Assembly (NCBI GenBank): GCA_016719815.1
Contig: JADJYK010000004.1
Span: 1-64,000 of the forward strand
Length of the DNA: 64,000 nt
Origin: Chitinophagaceae bacterium
GTDB lineage: Bacteria > Bacteroidota > Bacteroidia > Chitinophagales > Chitinophagaceae
Direction of reading: 5' to 3'
The notes below the pieces were generated by a model. It did no database searches. It had not been told where the DNA came from and was given only the letters and a program-made list of their open reading frames with translations. Shown piece after piece: positions 30,924 through 40,668 of this stretch. Position 1 is the stretch's first letter; every line of letters starts with the position of its first letter. The position numbers and the translations under genes were made by a program.

Positions 30924-30950
30924 AAAAAGGGGCATGTAGCCCCTTTTTTA
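30923..30950. terminator. Bidirectional terminator
   Basis: GGGGC / GCCCC (30929-30933, 30939-30943) extended by A-run and T-run forms a stem flanked by six A and six T. It serves the GLPGLI gene on the plus strand and the amylase gene on the minus strand. Confidence 0.85.
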
Positions 30951-32822
30951 TTTTACTAGTTCAAAAACAAAACTTTCTTTTGGCTTTATCTCAAATCCGT
31001 GCACTCCTCTGATTTCCCCGGTTATTACATTTTTCATCATTGTAAATCCTGCAAGTCTTTCCTTATAGAAACTCCAGTCCGGTTTTTGTGGGCTACTGCT
31101 GGTATTTGAAATTACCATTACTGTTTGTCTATTGTCATATCGAAAATATGTGTATAAACCATCTTTGGGTACAAACTGCATCAGTTTCCCTGTGGTAATA
31201 GCCGAAGAATTTTTCCTGAAATGCGCCAAAGTTTTTATATAATTATACGCTTTATTTTCTTGCTCAGTTCTTCCGGACGCTAAGAACTTATTTTGGGTAT
31301 CTCCAGGCCATCCGCCGGGAAAGTCTTTTCGTACTTCTGCATCAGACGGATCTTTATAATTTTTCATCAGCACTTCAGTTCCATAATACAATTGAGGTAT
31401 GCCCCGCTGTGTTAGTAACAGGTTTATTCCCATCTGGTATTTCAAAAAATCTTCCCCTACCATTGAGTAAAAACGGTTCATATCATGGTTATCCAAAAAA
31501 AGGCAGTTGCGCATTGGATTCTTATACACTACATCCTGTGCAAGGGTCTGGTAAAACCTGTTAGCTCCTTCATTCCATCCAAATGGCTGATTCAATAAAT
31601 CGAGACTGGCGAAATAGACTGGAAAATCTGTAACCCCCTGGCAGTTGTGTTTAAATGAAAGACTTATGTTATTCTCGCAGAAGTAGGCACTGTTGATAAC
31701 GCTTTGTACCCACACTTCTCCAAAGACTGTAACGGAAGGGAATTCTCTATATAATGCCTCATTTACTTTATTAAGAAATATAGGATCGCTGTAAAAATAA
31801 GTATCAACCCGCCAGCCATCTATCCCAAATTCCTCTGTTGCCCAAACAGCATATTGTATCAGAAAAGTAGATACATATGGGTTCCGCTGGTTCAGGTCAA
31901 CAAGAAATGGCGTAAACCAACCATCCACTGTTACCTTTTTATCCATTGTAGATCCATATGGATCAACCATTGGCTGGTCTTTGTAAGAAGTATTAGTAAA
32001 GGCAGGCCATTGGTTCAGCCAGTCTTTCATAGGCATATCTCGCACAGACCAATGATCGTTGCCAATGTGATTATAGACTGCATCCTGTATAATTTTTAAG
32101 CCTTTGTTATGCGCCGTTTCAACCAGCTTTCTATAGGCCTCATTGCCCCCTAATCTTTTGTCTCTATTGTACTGGTCAGTAAAAGCATAGCCATGATAAG
32201 TACTGCGTGAACTGCCACCTTCCATGGTTCGGCTCATATCATTTTCCACTACTGGTGTCATCCAAATAGTTGTTGCCCCTAAATCCTGGATGTAGTCCAG
32301 TTTATCCTGGACACCCTTTAAATCGCCGCCATGCCTGTCAAAGGGATTATTCCTGTCATGACCTTTGTCCCGCATATCATCAAAGTAGTCGTTGGAAGGA
32401 TCTCCATTACAGAAGCGGTCGGGCATCAGCAGATAAATCATATCTTCTGAAGTAACACCCTGTACTCTTGTTTTTCCGTTGTATTTGCTGCGGGCTTTTA
32501 ATTCGTATTCAAAAGTTTTATATGAAACTGCTTCGGGTGATTGGAGGTTATCAATCCTGAATCTTAGTTTACCAGGCTTGGCAGCCGGTGAAATGTGCAG
32601 ATCAACAAACAAGTAATTAGGATTCTCCACTTTTGTTTGCCTCACCAATTTAACACCTGCATATGGCAACATTGTCATACTTTCCTGAGCTACCCTGTCA
32701 CGATGAATAATCAATTGCAGATTCGGATTCTTCATTCCGGTAAACCAGTGAGTAGGATAAATGGTTTGGGTATACAAATCCCCCTGTACAAAAAGTAACA
32801 GTGCAAAAAATATATTTTTCAT
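30948..32822 (-). CDS. Secreted GH13 alpha-amylase / neopullulanase-like enzyme
   Basis: The 624-residue protein has a signal peptide (residues 1-19) and an N-terminal beta-sandwich seen in cyclomaltodextrinase/neopullulanase-type enzymes. The catalytic barrel carries IQDAVYNHIG, GWRVDTYFY (nucleophile Asp), TVFGEVWV (acid/base Glu) and FLDNHDMNR (transition-state Asp). RGIPQLYYGTEVL follows. This is the SusA-like arrangement in which starch oligomers are cut in the periplasm. The gene begins 4 bp after the MFS symporter stop, so uptake and hydrolysis are co-expressed. The second amylase at 63220 is a paralogue. Confidence 0.92.
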   Translation of the reverse strand: MKNIFFALLLFVQGDLYTQTIYPTHWFTGMKNPNLQLIIHRDRVAQESMTMLPYAGVKLVRQTKVENPNYLFVDLHISPAAKPGKLRFRIDNLQSPEAVSYKTFEYELKARSKYNGKTRVQGVTSEDMIYLLMPDRFCNGDPSNDYFDDMRDKGHDRNNPFDRHGGDLKGVQDKLDYIQDLGATTIWMTPVVENDMSRTMEGGSSRSTYHGYAFTDQYNRDKRLGGNEAYRKLVETAHNKGLKIIQDAVYNHIGNDHWSVRDMPMKDWLNQWPAFTNTSYKDQPMVDPYGSTMDKKVTVDGWFTPFLVDLNQRNPYVSTFLIQYAVWATEEFGIDGWRVDTYFYSDPIFLNKVNEALYREFPSVTVFGEVWVQSVINSAYFCENNISLSFKHNCQGVTDFPVYFASLDLLNQPFGWNEGANRFYQTLAQDVVYKNPMRNCLFLDNHDMNRFYSMVGEDFLKYQMGINLLLTQRGIPQLYYGTEVLMKNYKDPSDAEVRKDFPGGWPGDTQNKFLASGRTEQENKAYNYIKTLAHFRKNSSAITTGKLMQFVPKDGLYTYFRYDNRQTVMVISNTSSSPQKPDWSFYKERLAGFTMMKNVITGEIRGVHGFEIKPKESFVFELVK

Positions 32823-32826
32823 AAAG

Positions 32827-34341
32827 CTATTTATCTTTTATTCTTAACGTAAGAAATGCTGCCAGAATCATAGAGCACCCCCCTAATACAATAGTAAAAA
32901 TGGCATTGCCATTAAACAAATGTTTGGTAAATATTCCCAAAAGTGTTGCGGCCAGGATCTGCGGAATAACAATGAAGAAATTAAAGATACCCATATAAAC
33001 GCCCATTTTATTTGCCGGTAACGCCTGCGTAAGCATTGAGTATGGCATAGCGAGAATGCTTGACCAGGCCAGCCCAACACCAGCCATACTTATGATAAGC
33101 AGATTCTCATCTTTGAAAAAATAAAAAGAGATCAAACCAATTCCACCCGCAATTAAAGCAATCATATGTGTTGCTGGTCTTGAAAATTTCTTTGCAAGCA
33201 CAGGTAATAAAAAGGCAAACAACGCAGCAAATCCATTATAAAAAGCAAATAACACACCAACCCAGTTCCCCATATCGTTATATTCTTTTGAAGTAGGATC
33301 GGTTGTACCGGCAATATGCTGTGCCAGAGCGGCCGTTGTATAAATCCACATGGCAAACAGAGCAAACCAGGAGAAAAACTGTACAACTGCTAATTTTTTC
33401 ATTGTAGCTGGCAGAAAGTTTAAATCATCCATGACTTCAATAAAACCATTCTTCATGTCCTTTTTTCCCATCAACCCGGCTATTAGCTGAAGAATACCAT
33501 AAATAGTAATACCTCCAGTTAAAACATAAAGTTCTTTTTCAAGTGGCTTAACAGCATTACGATTGTAAAAGTAAAGGGCAGCTATCAGAACTACACCTAT
33601 TAAAGACCAAATAAAACCTCTGTTCAAGAATGACACCGCAGGAGTTTTAATATTTACCTTAGTATGATCTTCATGTATTTCTCCGAAAGCTTTCATTTCA
33701 TCGGGTGAATATTCCCGGGTCGTTCCTACTGTATATGTTATTGCCAGAATATAAACTATGGCACCAATAATAAAAGATATCCTCACTGAATCCGGAATTA
33801 CTCCGGCAGGCGCTTCATTCGCAATCCCAAAATAGGTTAAAATGTATGGAAGCAAAGATGATATTACAGCACCTATTCCAATAAAAAAACTCTGCGCTGC
33901 AAAACCCGTTGTTCTTTGTGAGTCAGGTAGCATATCTCCAACAAAAGCTCTGAAAGGCTCCATGGAAATATTTATTGAGGCATCCAAAACCCAAAGCATA
34001 ACGGCTGCCATCCATAGAACCTTAACTCCGGGAAATACAAAAAGAGCCAGAGATGCAAATATTGCTCCAGCCATGAAATAAGGTCTTCTTCTTCCCAACC
34101 GGCCCATCCAGGTTTTATCACTCATATGCCCAATAATAGGCTGAATGATCAGCCCTGTTAAGGGAGCGGCTATCCACAGAATTGGAATACTCTCTATCTC
34201 GGCACCAAGTGTCTGGAATATGCGGCTTACGTTGGCATTTTGCAAACCGAACGCAAATTGAATCCCGAAGAATCCAACACTCATATTGATGATTTGCAAA
34301 AGGGTGAGTCTTGGCTTTTGCCGAAGTTGCAGTATTGACAT
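32827..34341 (-). CDS. MFS sugar symporter, SLC45-like
   Basis: A 12-helix carrier of about 504 residues. The start at 34341 (MSILQLRQKPRLTLLQIINM) is preferred over the ATG at 34404, which lies within the terminator of the preceding unit. GFFGIQFAFGLQNANVSRIF and PLTGLIIQPIIGHMSDKTW with GRRRPYF are characteristic of the glycoside-pentoside/SLC45 group of sucrose and maltose proton symporters. The stop lies 4 bp before the amylase start. I infer transport of maltose or maltodextrins from this neighbour. The frame is intact. Confidence 0.9.
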   Translation of the reverse strand: MSILQLRQKPRLTLLQIINMSVGFFGIQFAFGLQNANVSRIFQTLGAEIESIPILWIAAPLTGLIIQPIIGHMSDKTWMGRLGRRRPYFMAGAIFASLALFVFPGVKVLWMAAVMLWVLDASINISMEPFRAFVGDMLPDSQRTTGFAAQSFFIGIGAVISSLLPYILTYFGIANEAPAGVIPDSVRISFIIGAIVYILAITYTVGTTREYSPDEMKAFGEIHEDHTKVNIKTPAVSFLNRGFIWSLIGVVLIAALYFYNRNAVKPLEKELYVLTGGITIYGILQLIAGLMGKKDMKNGFIEVMDDLNFLPATMKKLAVVQFFSWFALFAMWIYTTAALAQHIAGTTDPTSKEYNDMGNWVGVLFAFYNGFAALFAFLLPVLAKKFSRPATHMIALIAGGIGLISFYFFKDENLLIISMAGVGLAWSSILAMPYSMLTQALPANKMGVYMGIFNFFIVIPQILAATLLGIFTKHLFNGNAIFTIVLGGCSMILAAFLTLRIKDK

Positions 34342-34391
34342 AAACAATCGTTTTACTTCTAAATTGAAAATTGAAGGTAGGAATAATATGT

Positions 34392-34419
34392 AAAAAGTAC
34401 ACATTTGGTGTACTTTTTT
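34392..34419. terminator. Bidirectional terminator after glgC
   Basis: AAAAGTACAC / GTGTACTTTT with a 4-5-nt loop is flanked by A-run and T-run. It lies 28 bp after the glgC stop on the minus strand and separates the glgA-glgC transcript from the symporter-amylase transcript. Confidence 0.8.
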
Positions 34420-34446
34420 ACTGACAAGTCAATATGTTATTATCCG

Positions 34447-35739
34447 TCAGATGACATAGCCATTGGGTATGGTAACGCCTTTCTTTACTACCACAATTCC
34501 ATCCTTAACAGTATAAAGGGCATTGTCGGTATTTTCAAGGTGAGCCCCGCCATTTATCCGCACATCATTACCTATCCGGACATTTTTATCAATGATGGCA
34601 TTTGAAATATAGGTTCGCTCACCAATACCTACAACCGGCACACCATCAGCTTTTGCTTTAGCAATTTCATCAAGAGTTTCATAAAAGTCACTTCCCATCA
34701 GGTAGGTGTTCAGCAGTGTGGTTCCATGAGCCACTCTCGAACGAATGCCAATGACAGACCTTTCAATTCTTGAGGCATGTATTATTGAGCCTTCAGCCAC
34801 TAATGTTTTTTCAAGTGTGGTGCCACTGATTTTTGCTGGTGGCAGCATACGGGGTCTTGTATAAATCGCATTATCATTATCAAAAAGATTAAAATCCGGC
34901 AATTCAGCGGTAAGACCCAGATTCGCTTCAAAGAAGGAATAAATATTACCAATATCAGTCCAGTAACCATCATACTGATAGCTTGCCACTTTATACTTGT
35001 TTATAGACTGGGGTATGATGCCCTTTCCAAAATCTGTTGCATCGGCAAACTCATCTTGCAATAAATCGAACAATAATTTTCTGTTGAAGATATAAATACC
35101 CATTGATGCAAGGTAGTTTCGGCCCATACCACGCATCAGATCGCCTGTATCACTTATCCATTCCGGAAGTAATTCCGGTTTCGGCTTTTCAATAAATGAT
35201 GTAATCAGCCCATCCTCAGATTTAAGTATACCAAATTCAGGAGCTTCTCTTTCGGTTACAGGGATAGTCGCAATGGAAATATCTGCTTGCAGTTCTTTAT
35301 GGTTATCGAGCATTTTGGCAAAATCCATTTGATACAACTGGTCACCAGACAGAATGAGCACATAATCGCTTTCAAATCTTTCGATATGACGTAGGCTTTG
35401 CCTTACAGCATCAGCTGTTCCCTGGTACCAGGTTGGATTATCGGGTGTTTGTTCGGCAGCCAGAATATCAACAAAGGCTTTACTAAATGCGCTGAAGTGG
35501 TATGTATTTTTAATGTGCCTGTTAAGTGATGCAGAATTGAATTGTGTGAGCACAAACATCCTGTTTATTCCGCTATGCAGACAATTTGAAATAGGGATAT
35601 CCACTAAGCGATACTTTCCGGCTATTGGTACAGCAGGTTTAGAACGGCTTGATGTAAGCGGGGACAATCTTGTACCGGCTCCGCCTCCAAGTATAACACT
35701 CAGAATTTCGTTTTCAATAACTTTACTCTTCTTTGTCAT
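34447..35739 (-). CDS. glgC: Glucose-1-phosphate adenylyltransferase
   Basis: GlgC makes ADP-glucose from ATP and glucose 1-phosphate, the committed step of glycogen synthesis. The 430-residue protein has the nucleotidyltransferase signature GGGAGTRLSPLTSSRSKPA, the sugar-binding segments ILSGDQLYQMD and FIEKPKPE, and YWTDIGNIYSFFEANL. A C-terminal left-handed beta-helix (about residue 300 on) carries the hexapeptide repeats INGGAHLENTD and IGNDVRI. The gene follows glgA by 13 bp, an evident operon. The frame is intact. Confidence 0.96.
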   Translation of the reverse strand: MTKKSKVIENEILSVILGGGAGTRLSPLTSSRSKPAVPIAGKYRLVDIPISNCLHSGINRMFVLTQFNSASLNRHIKNTYHFSAFSKAFVDILAAEQTPDNPTWYQGTADAVRQSLRHIERFESDYVLILSGDQLYQMDFAKMLDNHKELQADISIATIPVTEREAPEFGILKSEDGLITSFIEKPKPELLPEWISDTGDLMRGMGRNYLASMGIYIFNRKLLFDLLQDEFADATDFGKGIIPQSINKYKVASYQYDGYWTDIGNIYSFFEANLGLTAELPDFNLFDNDNAIYTRPRMLPPAKISGTTLEKTLVAEGSIIHASRIERSVIGIRSRVAHGTTLLNTYLMGSDFYETLDEIAKAKADGVPVVGIGERTYISNAIIDKNVRIGNDVRINGGAHLENTDNALYTVKDGIVVVKKGVTIPNGYVI

Positions 35740-35752
35740 AGCATTATTTTTT

Positions 35753-37174
35753 TTATTTCAACGATTTATAGATATCGATATACTGTTGAGCAGAAAAGTC
35801 CCATGAGTGGTCAATTGTCATCATATGGCTGCGCATCCAGTTATATAATTCATGCTTGTTATTATAAAGGTCTATCGCCCTTCCCACAGAATAGCTGATA
35901 TCCCAAACAGAGGCCTGGTCAAAACGGATACCATTCCCCTGCCAGTCACCCATATCCGTAACCGTGTCCCTTAACCCGCCAATATTCCTTACCATTGGTA
36001 CAGTGCCATACCGTAAAGCATACATTTGATTTAGTCCGCAGGGTTCCACACGGCTTGGCATCAATAAAAAATCTGATCCAGCATAAATAAGATGGCTCAG
36101 AGGTTCACTGTATCCAATGTACGAGTTATAATATCCTTTGAATTGGTGCTTTAGCTGGTCAAGCTGATCTTCGATAAATGGATCGCCTGATCCCAACACC
36201 AAAAAGTTTGCATTGCCATGATGCTGATAAATAGCCTGGCTGATAGCCTCGGGTAACAAGGCGGCCGCTTTTTCCTCTACCAACCTGCCGATAAAGGAAA
36301 TCAATGGTTTTTCTGGATCAAGGCCAAACTGTCCGGCCAGTTCTTTCTTATTTTTCTTTTTGCCTTTTGCCACCAGTTCAGTATCGTAGTTGCGGACAAT
36401 CATCGTATCCGTTTGAGGATCCCAAACCTGAGTATCGATACCATTCAGAATACCGGCACTTTTCCCTTGCTCATATTGGAATAATTTTTCAAGACCGTTT
36501 GCGGCATCTTTTAATTCATCGAGATAACTGTTACTTACGGTAGTCACTTTCCAGGCGCATTTTAAAGCGGAAGCAAGCGGGTTTATCGTGTCACGCCAAT
36601 CGAGCATTCCCCATTTCCATGAATCGTAAGGTGGCAAAAGATAATATTTATCCCAGTTAATCCAACCCTGGTATTGAGCATTGTGAACAGTAAATACTGT
36701 GGGTATTTCAGATAGCTTTTGCCTGAACTCAAATGCATATTTAACCATAAAAGGAATAAGGCCGGTGTGATGGTCGTGACAATGAATAATGTCTGGCGTA
36801 TGCTGCCATTTATTTAACCAATCGCAAACAGCAACCTGAAAACCGAGGAAACGTTCTGTATCATCGCTGTAACCGTAAATCTTTTCCCTGTCAAGAAGGC
36901 CATTAATATCTACCAGGTATAAATCAAACCCGAGCACATTGGTTTTCTCTTTTATCACACTGTAGCGAAATGAATGCGGGCCAATATGCTGCAGACCCTC
37001 ATGCACCAGTTCCCATTGATGAGAATAAAGAAATTTGGTCCTGTACATGGGCATTACCACTTTGACTACGTTTCCCAGTTGCTGTTGGTATTTGGGTAAT
37101 GCCCCCACCACATCTCCCAGCCCGCCTGCTTTGGCAACCGGGTAACATTCAGCAGCAACATGTACTATCTCCAT
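35753..37174 (-). CDS. glgA: Glycogen synthase
   Basis: A GT5 glycosyltransferase of 473 residues that extends alpha-1,4-glucan from ADP-glucose. The ADP-binding KAGGLGDVVGALP is at residues 15-27. HCHDHHTGLIPFM marks the N-terminal domain, and the C-terminal domain has ISFIGRLVEEKAAALLPEA and MPSRVEPCGLNQMYALRYG with the conserved Glu. Length is normal for the Bacteroidota form. It is first in the glgA-glgC unit; a -7 box candidate lies 60 bp upstream. The frame is intact. Confidence 0.96.
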   Translation of the reverse strand: MEIVHVAAECYPVAKAGGLGDVVGALPKYQQQLGNVVKVVMPMYRTKFLYSHQWELVHEGLQHIGPHSFRYSVIKEKTNVLGFDLYLVDINGLLDREKIYGYSDDTERFLGFQVAVCDWLNKWQHTPDIIHCHDHHTGLIPFMVKYAFEFRQKLSEIPTVFTVHNAQYQGWINWDKYYLLPPYDSWKWGMLDWRDTINPLASALKCAWKVTTVSNSYLDELKDAANGLEKLFQYEQGKSAGILNGIDTQVWDPQTDTMIVRNYDTELVAKGKKKNKKELAGQFGLDPEKPLISFIGRLVEEKAAALLPEAISQAIYQHHGNANFLVLGSGDPFIEDQLDQLKHQFKGYYNSYIGYSEPLSHLIYAGSDFLLMPSRVEPCGLNQMYALRYGTVPMVRNIGGLRDTVTDMGDWQGNGIRFDQASVWDISYSVGRAIDLYNNKHELYNWMRSHMMTIDHSWDFSAQQYIDIYKSLK

Positions 37175-37233
37175 ATTGTAAGATTCAGATTTGAATGGAA
37201 AAATAGGGGTTTATTCTGATTGACAGAATGATT

Positions 37234-37241
37234 CAAAGGTA
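37234..37241 (-). promoter_or_regulatory. Candidate -7 box of glgA-glgC
   Basis: TACCTTTG on the minus strand fits TAnnTTTG and lies 60 bp upstream of the glgA start. A good -33 element was not found at the expected spacing. Confidence 0.35.
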
Positions 37242-37388
37242 ATTTTCTTATGATATTTTTCAGTTATTGACTTATTACTGAAACAATCAAAACTTTTTTA
37301 TACACAAGAAACCTGATATTTATCAATAGCTGCTATCCGCAATATATTTTATTATACCTTCAACCCTTATAACTAAATATCGATTGCT

Positions 37389-39021
37389 ATGAATCAACAA
37401 ACTAAATGGTCGCAATTCGGAACTCTTATTACAGTATTTTTCTTTTGGGGATTTGTTGCTGCCAGCAACAGTATCTTTATTCCTTTCTGTAAAAAGTTTT
37501 TTCACCTTGACCAGTTACAGTCGCAGCTGATTGGGTCTGCATTTTACGGTGCCTATTTTTATGGTTCACTTATTCTCTACCTTATTTCTACGGCAAGTGG
37601 AGTTGATATCCTCAATAAAATAGGTTATAAGAAAGGTATCATTTATGGACTAGGCATTTCAATCATAGGTGCCCTTTCTCTGGCCTTTATCAGTACATCG
37701 GCCAATCCAACATTTGGAATGGTGCTGGTAGCATTCTTTATTATTGCCTTAGGATTTTCACTGCAGCAAACAGCTGCACAGCCATTTGCCATTTCAATGG
37801 GTTCACCGGAAACCGGAGCACACAGGCTTAACATGGCGGGTGGAGTTAATTCGTTTGGTACATTACTTGGCCCACTGGCTGTAAGTTTTATGCTTTTTGG
37901 AAGTGCAACAAGTACTAAAGAAGCTACTATAGGAAACATTGAAACAGTATACTTTTTCCTTGCGGGTTTGTTTACACTGGCCGCTATCATATTCAGCTTT
38001 GCTAAAATGCCAAGGTTAACCAGTAACGAAACCCTTGAGAAAAGCCCAAAGGCAACTTACATCCTGACGATTATTGGAATTGTATTTCTGCCAGTATTGT
38101 TTGCTGACTGGATAAAGGAGAATATTGGAATAGCTAAGTCCGTAACCATATATGCATCATTGATTATCATTATGGGGTTGCTTTTTTACGGTCTTCTAAA
38201 AGCCACTAAAAATAAAGATGGCTGGGGTGCCATGCAATATCCTCAACTTGTTTTGGGCATGATTGCCATTTTCGTGTATGTTGGAGTGGAGGTTACAATC
38301 GATAACAATTTTGGTGCATTACTTAAAAGAACAGAATTTGGTGGTTTTGATGAAAAGCACAATTCCCATCTCATTGCCCTTTATTGGGGAAGCCTGATGA
38401 TTGGCCGTTGGACAGGTGCCGTAAGCGTATTTAATATCAGTAAAAAGGCTAAACAACTATTGGTTGTGATTGTTCCTTTCCTGGCTTTTGGTGTTATTTG
38501 TCTTGCCAACTGGTTAAAAGGAAACGATATTAGCGATTACAAATGGTACCCGATTATGATACTTTTCCTGGTAGCTGCTAACCTTTATTCGCAGGAGAAA
38601 CCAGTTAAACTTTTTGCTCACAGTATCGTTACTCGCAGCTGCATTTGTTTTAGTTTCATTATTTACAAAAGGCATGGTAGCAAACTATTGCCTTATTGCC
38701 TGTGGCCTTTGCTGTTCAGTAATGTGGCCTTGTATTTTTGCTCTTGCAGTAGCCGGTTTAGGTAAATATACAAGCCAGGCTTCCGCTTTTCTTATTATGA
38801 TGATTCTGGGAGGAGCAATTATTCCACCCGCCCAAGGTGCCTTAATTGATCTGGACTTAGGAACAGAAGTAAATGGATTGACAACCGGCCCATGGACACA
38901 TATGTCATATGTCGTTCCCCTTGTTTGTTTCCTATACCTCGCATGGCATACCATTAAAAGCAGAACTGAGCTTCGTAAACAAGGAATTGATTTTGACCAG
39001 CAAATATCAGGCGGACATTAA
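37389..39021 (+). CDS. Sugar MFS transporter, FHS (FucP/GluP-like), one frameshift
   Basis: A 12-helix proton-sugar symporter of about 544 residues in the fucose-galactose-glucose group. The N-terminus FFFWGFVAASNSIFIPF and the segment LGFSLQQTAAQPFAISMG are hallmarks, as is GGVNSFGTLLGP. A charged stretch (KRTEFGGFDEKH) marks the longer Bacteroidota subtype. One frameshift near 38605 (a T-run with one base too many) joins SQEKPVKL to LTVSLLAAAFVLV, after which IPPAQGALID and the last helices follow. The downstream ROK kinase gene starts 9 bp after the stop, so import and phosphorylation of glucose are probably linked. Confidence 0.9.
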
Positions 39022-39030
39022 AATTTTTTT

Positions 39031-39983
39031 ATGAAAGATTATGCAATAGGTATTGATGTAGGCGGTACTAATACAAAATTTGGAGTAGTTGACCGCAAAG
39101 GAAATATCGTTGACCAAAACAGGGTTCTCACCAATGGGCATGACACAGTACAGGAGTTTATTGATGATTTATATACGGGACTTTCTCCTATTATTGAAAA
39201 AGTTGGCGGCGCAGATAAAATAGCAGGTATAGGCGTGGGGCCCCCAATGGAAATTTTTATACCGGCAATGTTGAATATGCCCCTAACCTGAGATGGAAAG
39301 GTGTTGTTCCCCTGGCTAAAATGGTTTCTGAAAAGTTCGGGCTTCGCACCAAACTTACCAATGATGCTAATGCTGCTGCTGTTGGTGAAATGATGTATGG
39401 CTGTGCTAAAGGAATGAAACACTTTATTACTATCACACTGGGAACAGGTGTGGGAAGCGGCATTGTAATTGACGGGAAAATTGTACTTGGTCATGATGGA
39501 TTTGCCGGCGAACTTGGCCATACCATCATCAGGCCGGGTGGCAGACTGCATAAGGGAACAGGTATAAGAGGGGTTTTGGAGTCTTACGCTTCTGCAACCG
39601 GGGTAAGGGAGACTGCAATTGAGTTGCTCGCTGCCAACCCATCTGAAGAAAGTTTATTAAAAAATTATTCTCAAGATGAACTGACCAGCCACATTGTTTA
39701 TGAATGTGCAGTTAAAGGCGATGAAATTGCAAACCAGATTTTTAAATTTACAGGCCAGATCCTTGGCGAAGCCCTGGCAAATTTTGTAATGTTTTCTTCC
39801 CCGAAGCAATTGTGCTTTTTGGTGGTTTAACAAATGCCGGCGACCTGATAATGACTCCAACAAGGAATGCAATGGAAGAGAACCTGCTCCCAATTTTCAA
39901 GAACAAAGTAAAGTTGGTATTCAGCCAATTAAAAAGAAGCAGATGCAGCTATTCTAGGCGCCAGTGCGTTGGTTTGGGAATAA
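39031..39983 (+). CDS. ROK family glucokinase, three or more frameshifts
   Basis: A sugar kinase of about 318 residues. IGIDVGGTNTKFGVV is the N-terminal phosphate-binding motif; LTNDANAAAVGE contains the catalytic Asp region; HFITITLGTGVGSGIV is the second nucleotide motif. The usual ROK zinc signature (CxCGxxGC) appears as RPGGRLHKGTGIRGVLESYAS, so the zinc-binding Cys residues are absent, as in the shorter glucokinase-like group from Bacteroidota. Breaks lie at the G4 run 39237-39240, the T4 run 39792-39795 and near 39930; the corrected end reads EADAAILGASALVWE. It follows the FHS transporter by 9 bp. Confidence 0.88.
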
Positions 39984-39996
39984 AAATATTTACATC

Positions 39997-40034
39997 AAAG
40001 AAACAAAGCCCTGCAATGCAGGGCTTTGTTTCTT
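39997..40034. terminator. Long-stem bidirectional terminator
   Basis: A 17-bp perfect stem (39998-40014 with 40018-40034, core AAAGCCCTGC / GCAGGGCTTT) has a 3-nt loop. It lies 14 bp after the ROK kinase stop and 19 bp from the convergent DUF4382 gene. It lacks a long T-run but its stability is high. Confidence 0.75.
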
Positions 40035-40052
40035 AGAAGACCATATATAGCA

Positions 40053-40568
40053 CTACTTAATTTTTAAAACCGGTTTCAGGTGATAGATTCCTGTTCCAAC
40101 CTGATGGATTGATAATGCTGCATCAAAATCGATCAGCAAAGAATCCAGTGTAGTATTCAGTTGCTTATTCACTTTTATCTTCAGACCGGATTCAGAACCG
40201 CTTGGTATTGTAAGCGGATATGCCACCCCGGCCACTTTTATTGAGTTGGCAGACCCCAACACAAACCTTATTTCTTTCACATAGTTGGTGGGTAAGAGTC
40301 CGCTTGCCAGCAATGTATCCACTCCGTTTTGTAAACCGAGTAAATTATAAATACCGGCATTCGTTGTAAGATTAACCCATCCGGTAGAGTCATCTTGCAG
40401 ATTTACTCTTACCTGCTGAATATCTACATTTACCTCTTCAGCGTTAACAGGGTTATCTGTTAATCTTATTTTCAATGTGGTTGATGTTTCATTATTTTTT
40501 GAACAGGCAACCAGTACTGCGGCAAATGCGACCACAATTACAGAAATAATAATTGTTATTCTTTTCAT
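40053..40568 (-). CDS. DUF4382 lipoprotein
   Basis: The start at 40568 gives MKRITIIISVIVVAFAAVLVACSKN, a lipoprotein signal with the lipobox LVAC and a Ser-Lys after the Cys; the longer start at 40631 would bury it. The mature part is a DUF4382 domain: TLKIRLTDNPVNAEEVNVDIQ, then YNLLGLQNGVDTLLASGLLP. The product has 171 residues. DUF4382 proteins are exported beta-sandwich proteins of unknown role. The frame is intact. Confidence 0.85.
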   Translation of the reverse strand: MKRITIIISVIVVAFAAVLVACSKNNETSTTLKIRLTDNPVNAEEVNVDIQQVRVNLQDDSTGWVNLTTNAGIYNLLGLQNGVDTLLASGLLPTNYVKEIRFVLGSANSIKVAGVAYPLTIPSGSESGLKIKVNKQLNTTLDSLLIDFDAALSIHQVGTGIYHLKPVLKIK

Positions 40569-40668
40569 ATGCTTGTTTTTAGATCCTCTTAACATAGAAA
40601 ACCATGCCAAAAAGCGGCAGCACTTGTGCAAAAAATGAATAATTTAAATACAGGGAATTGCAGATCAG

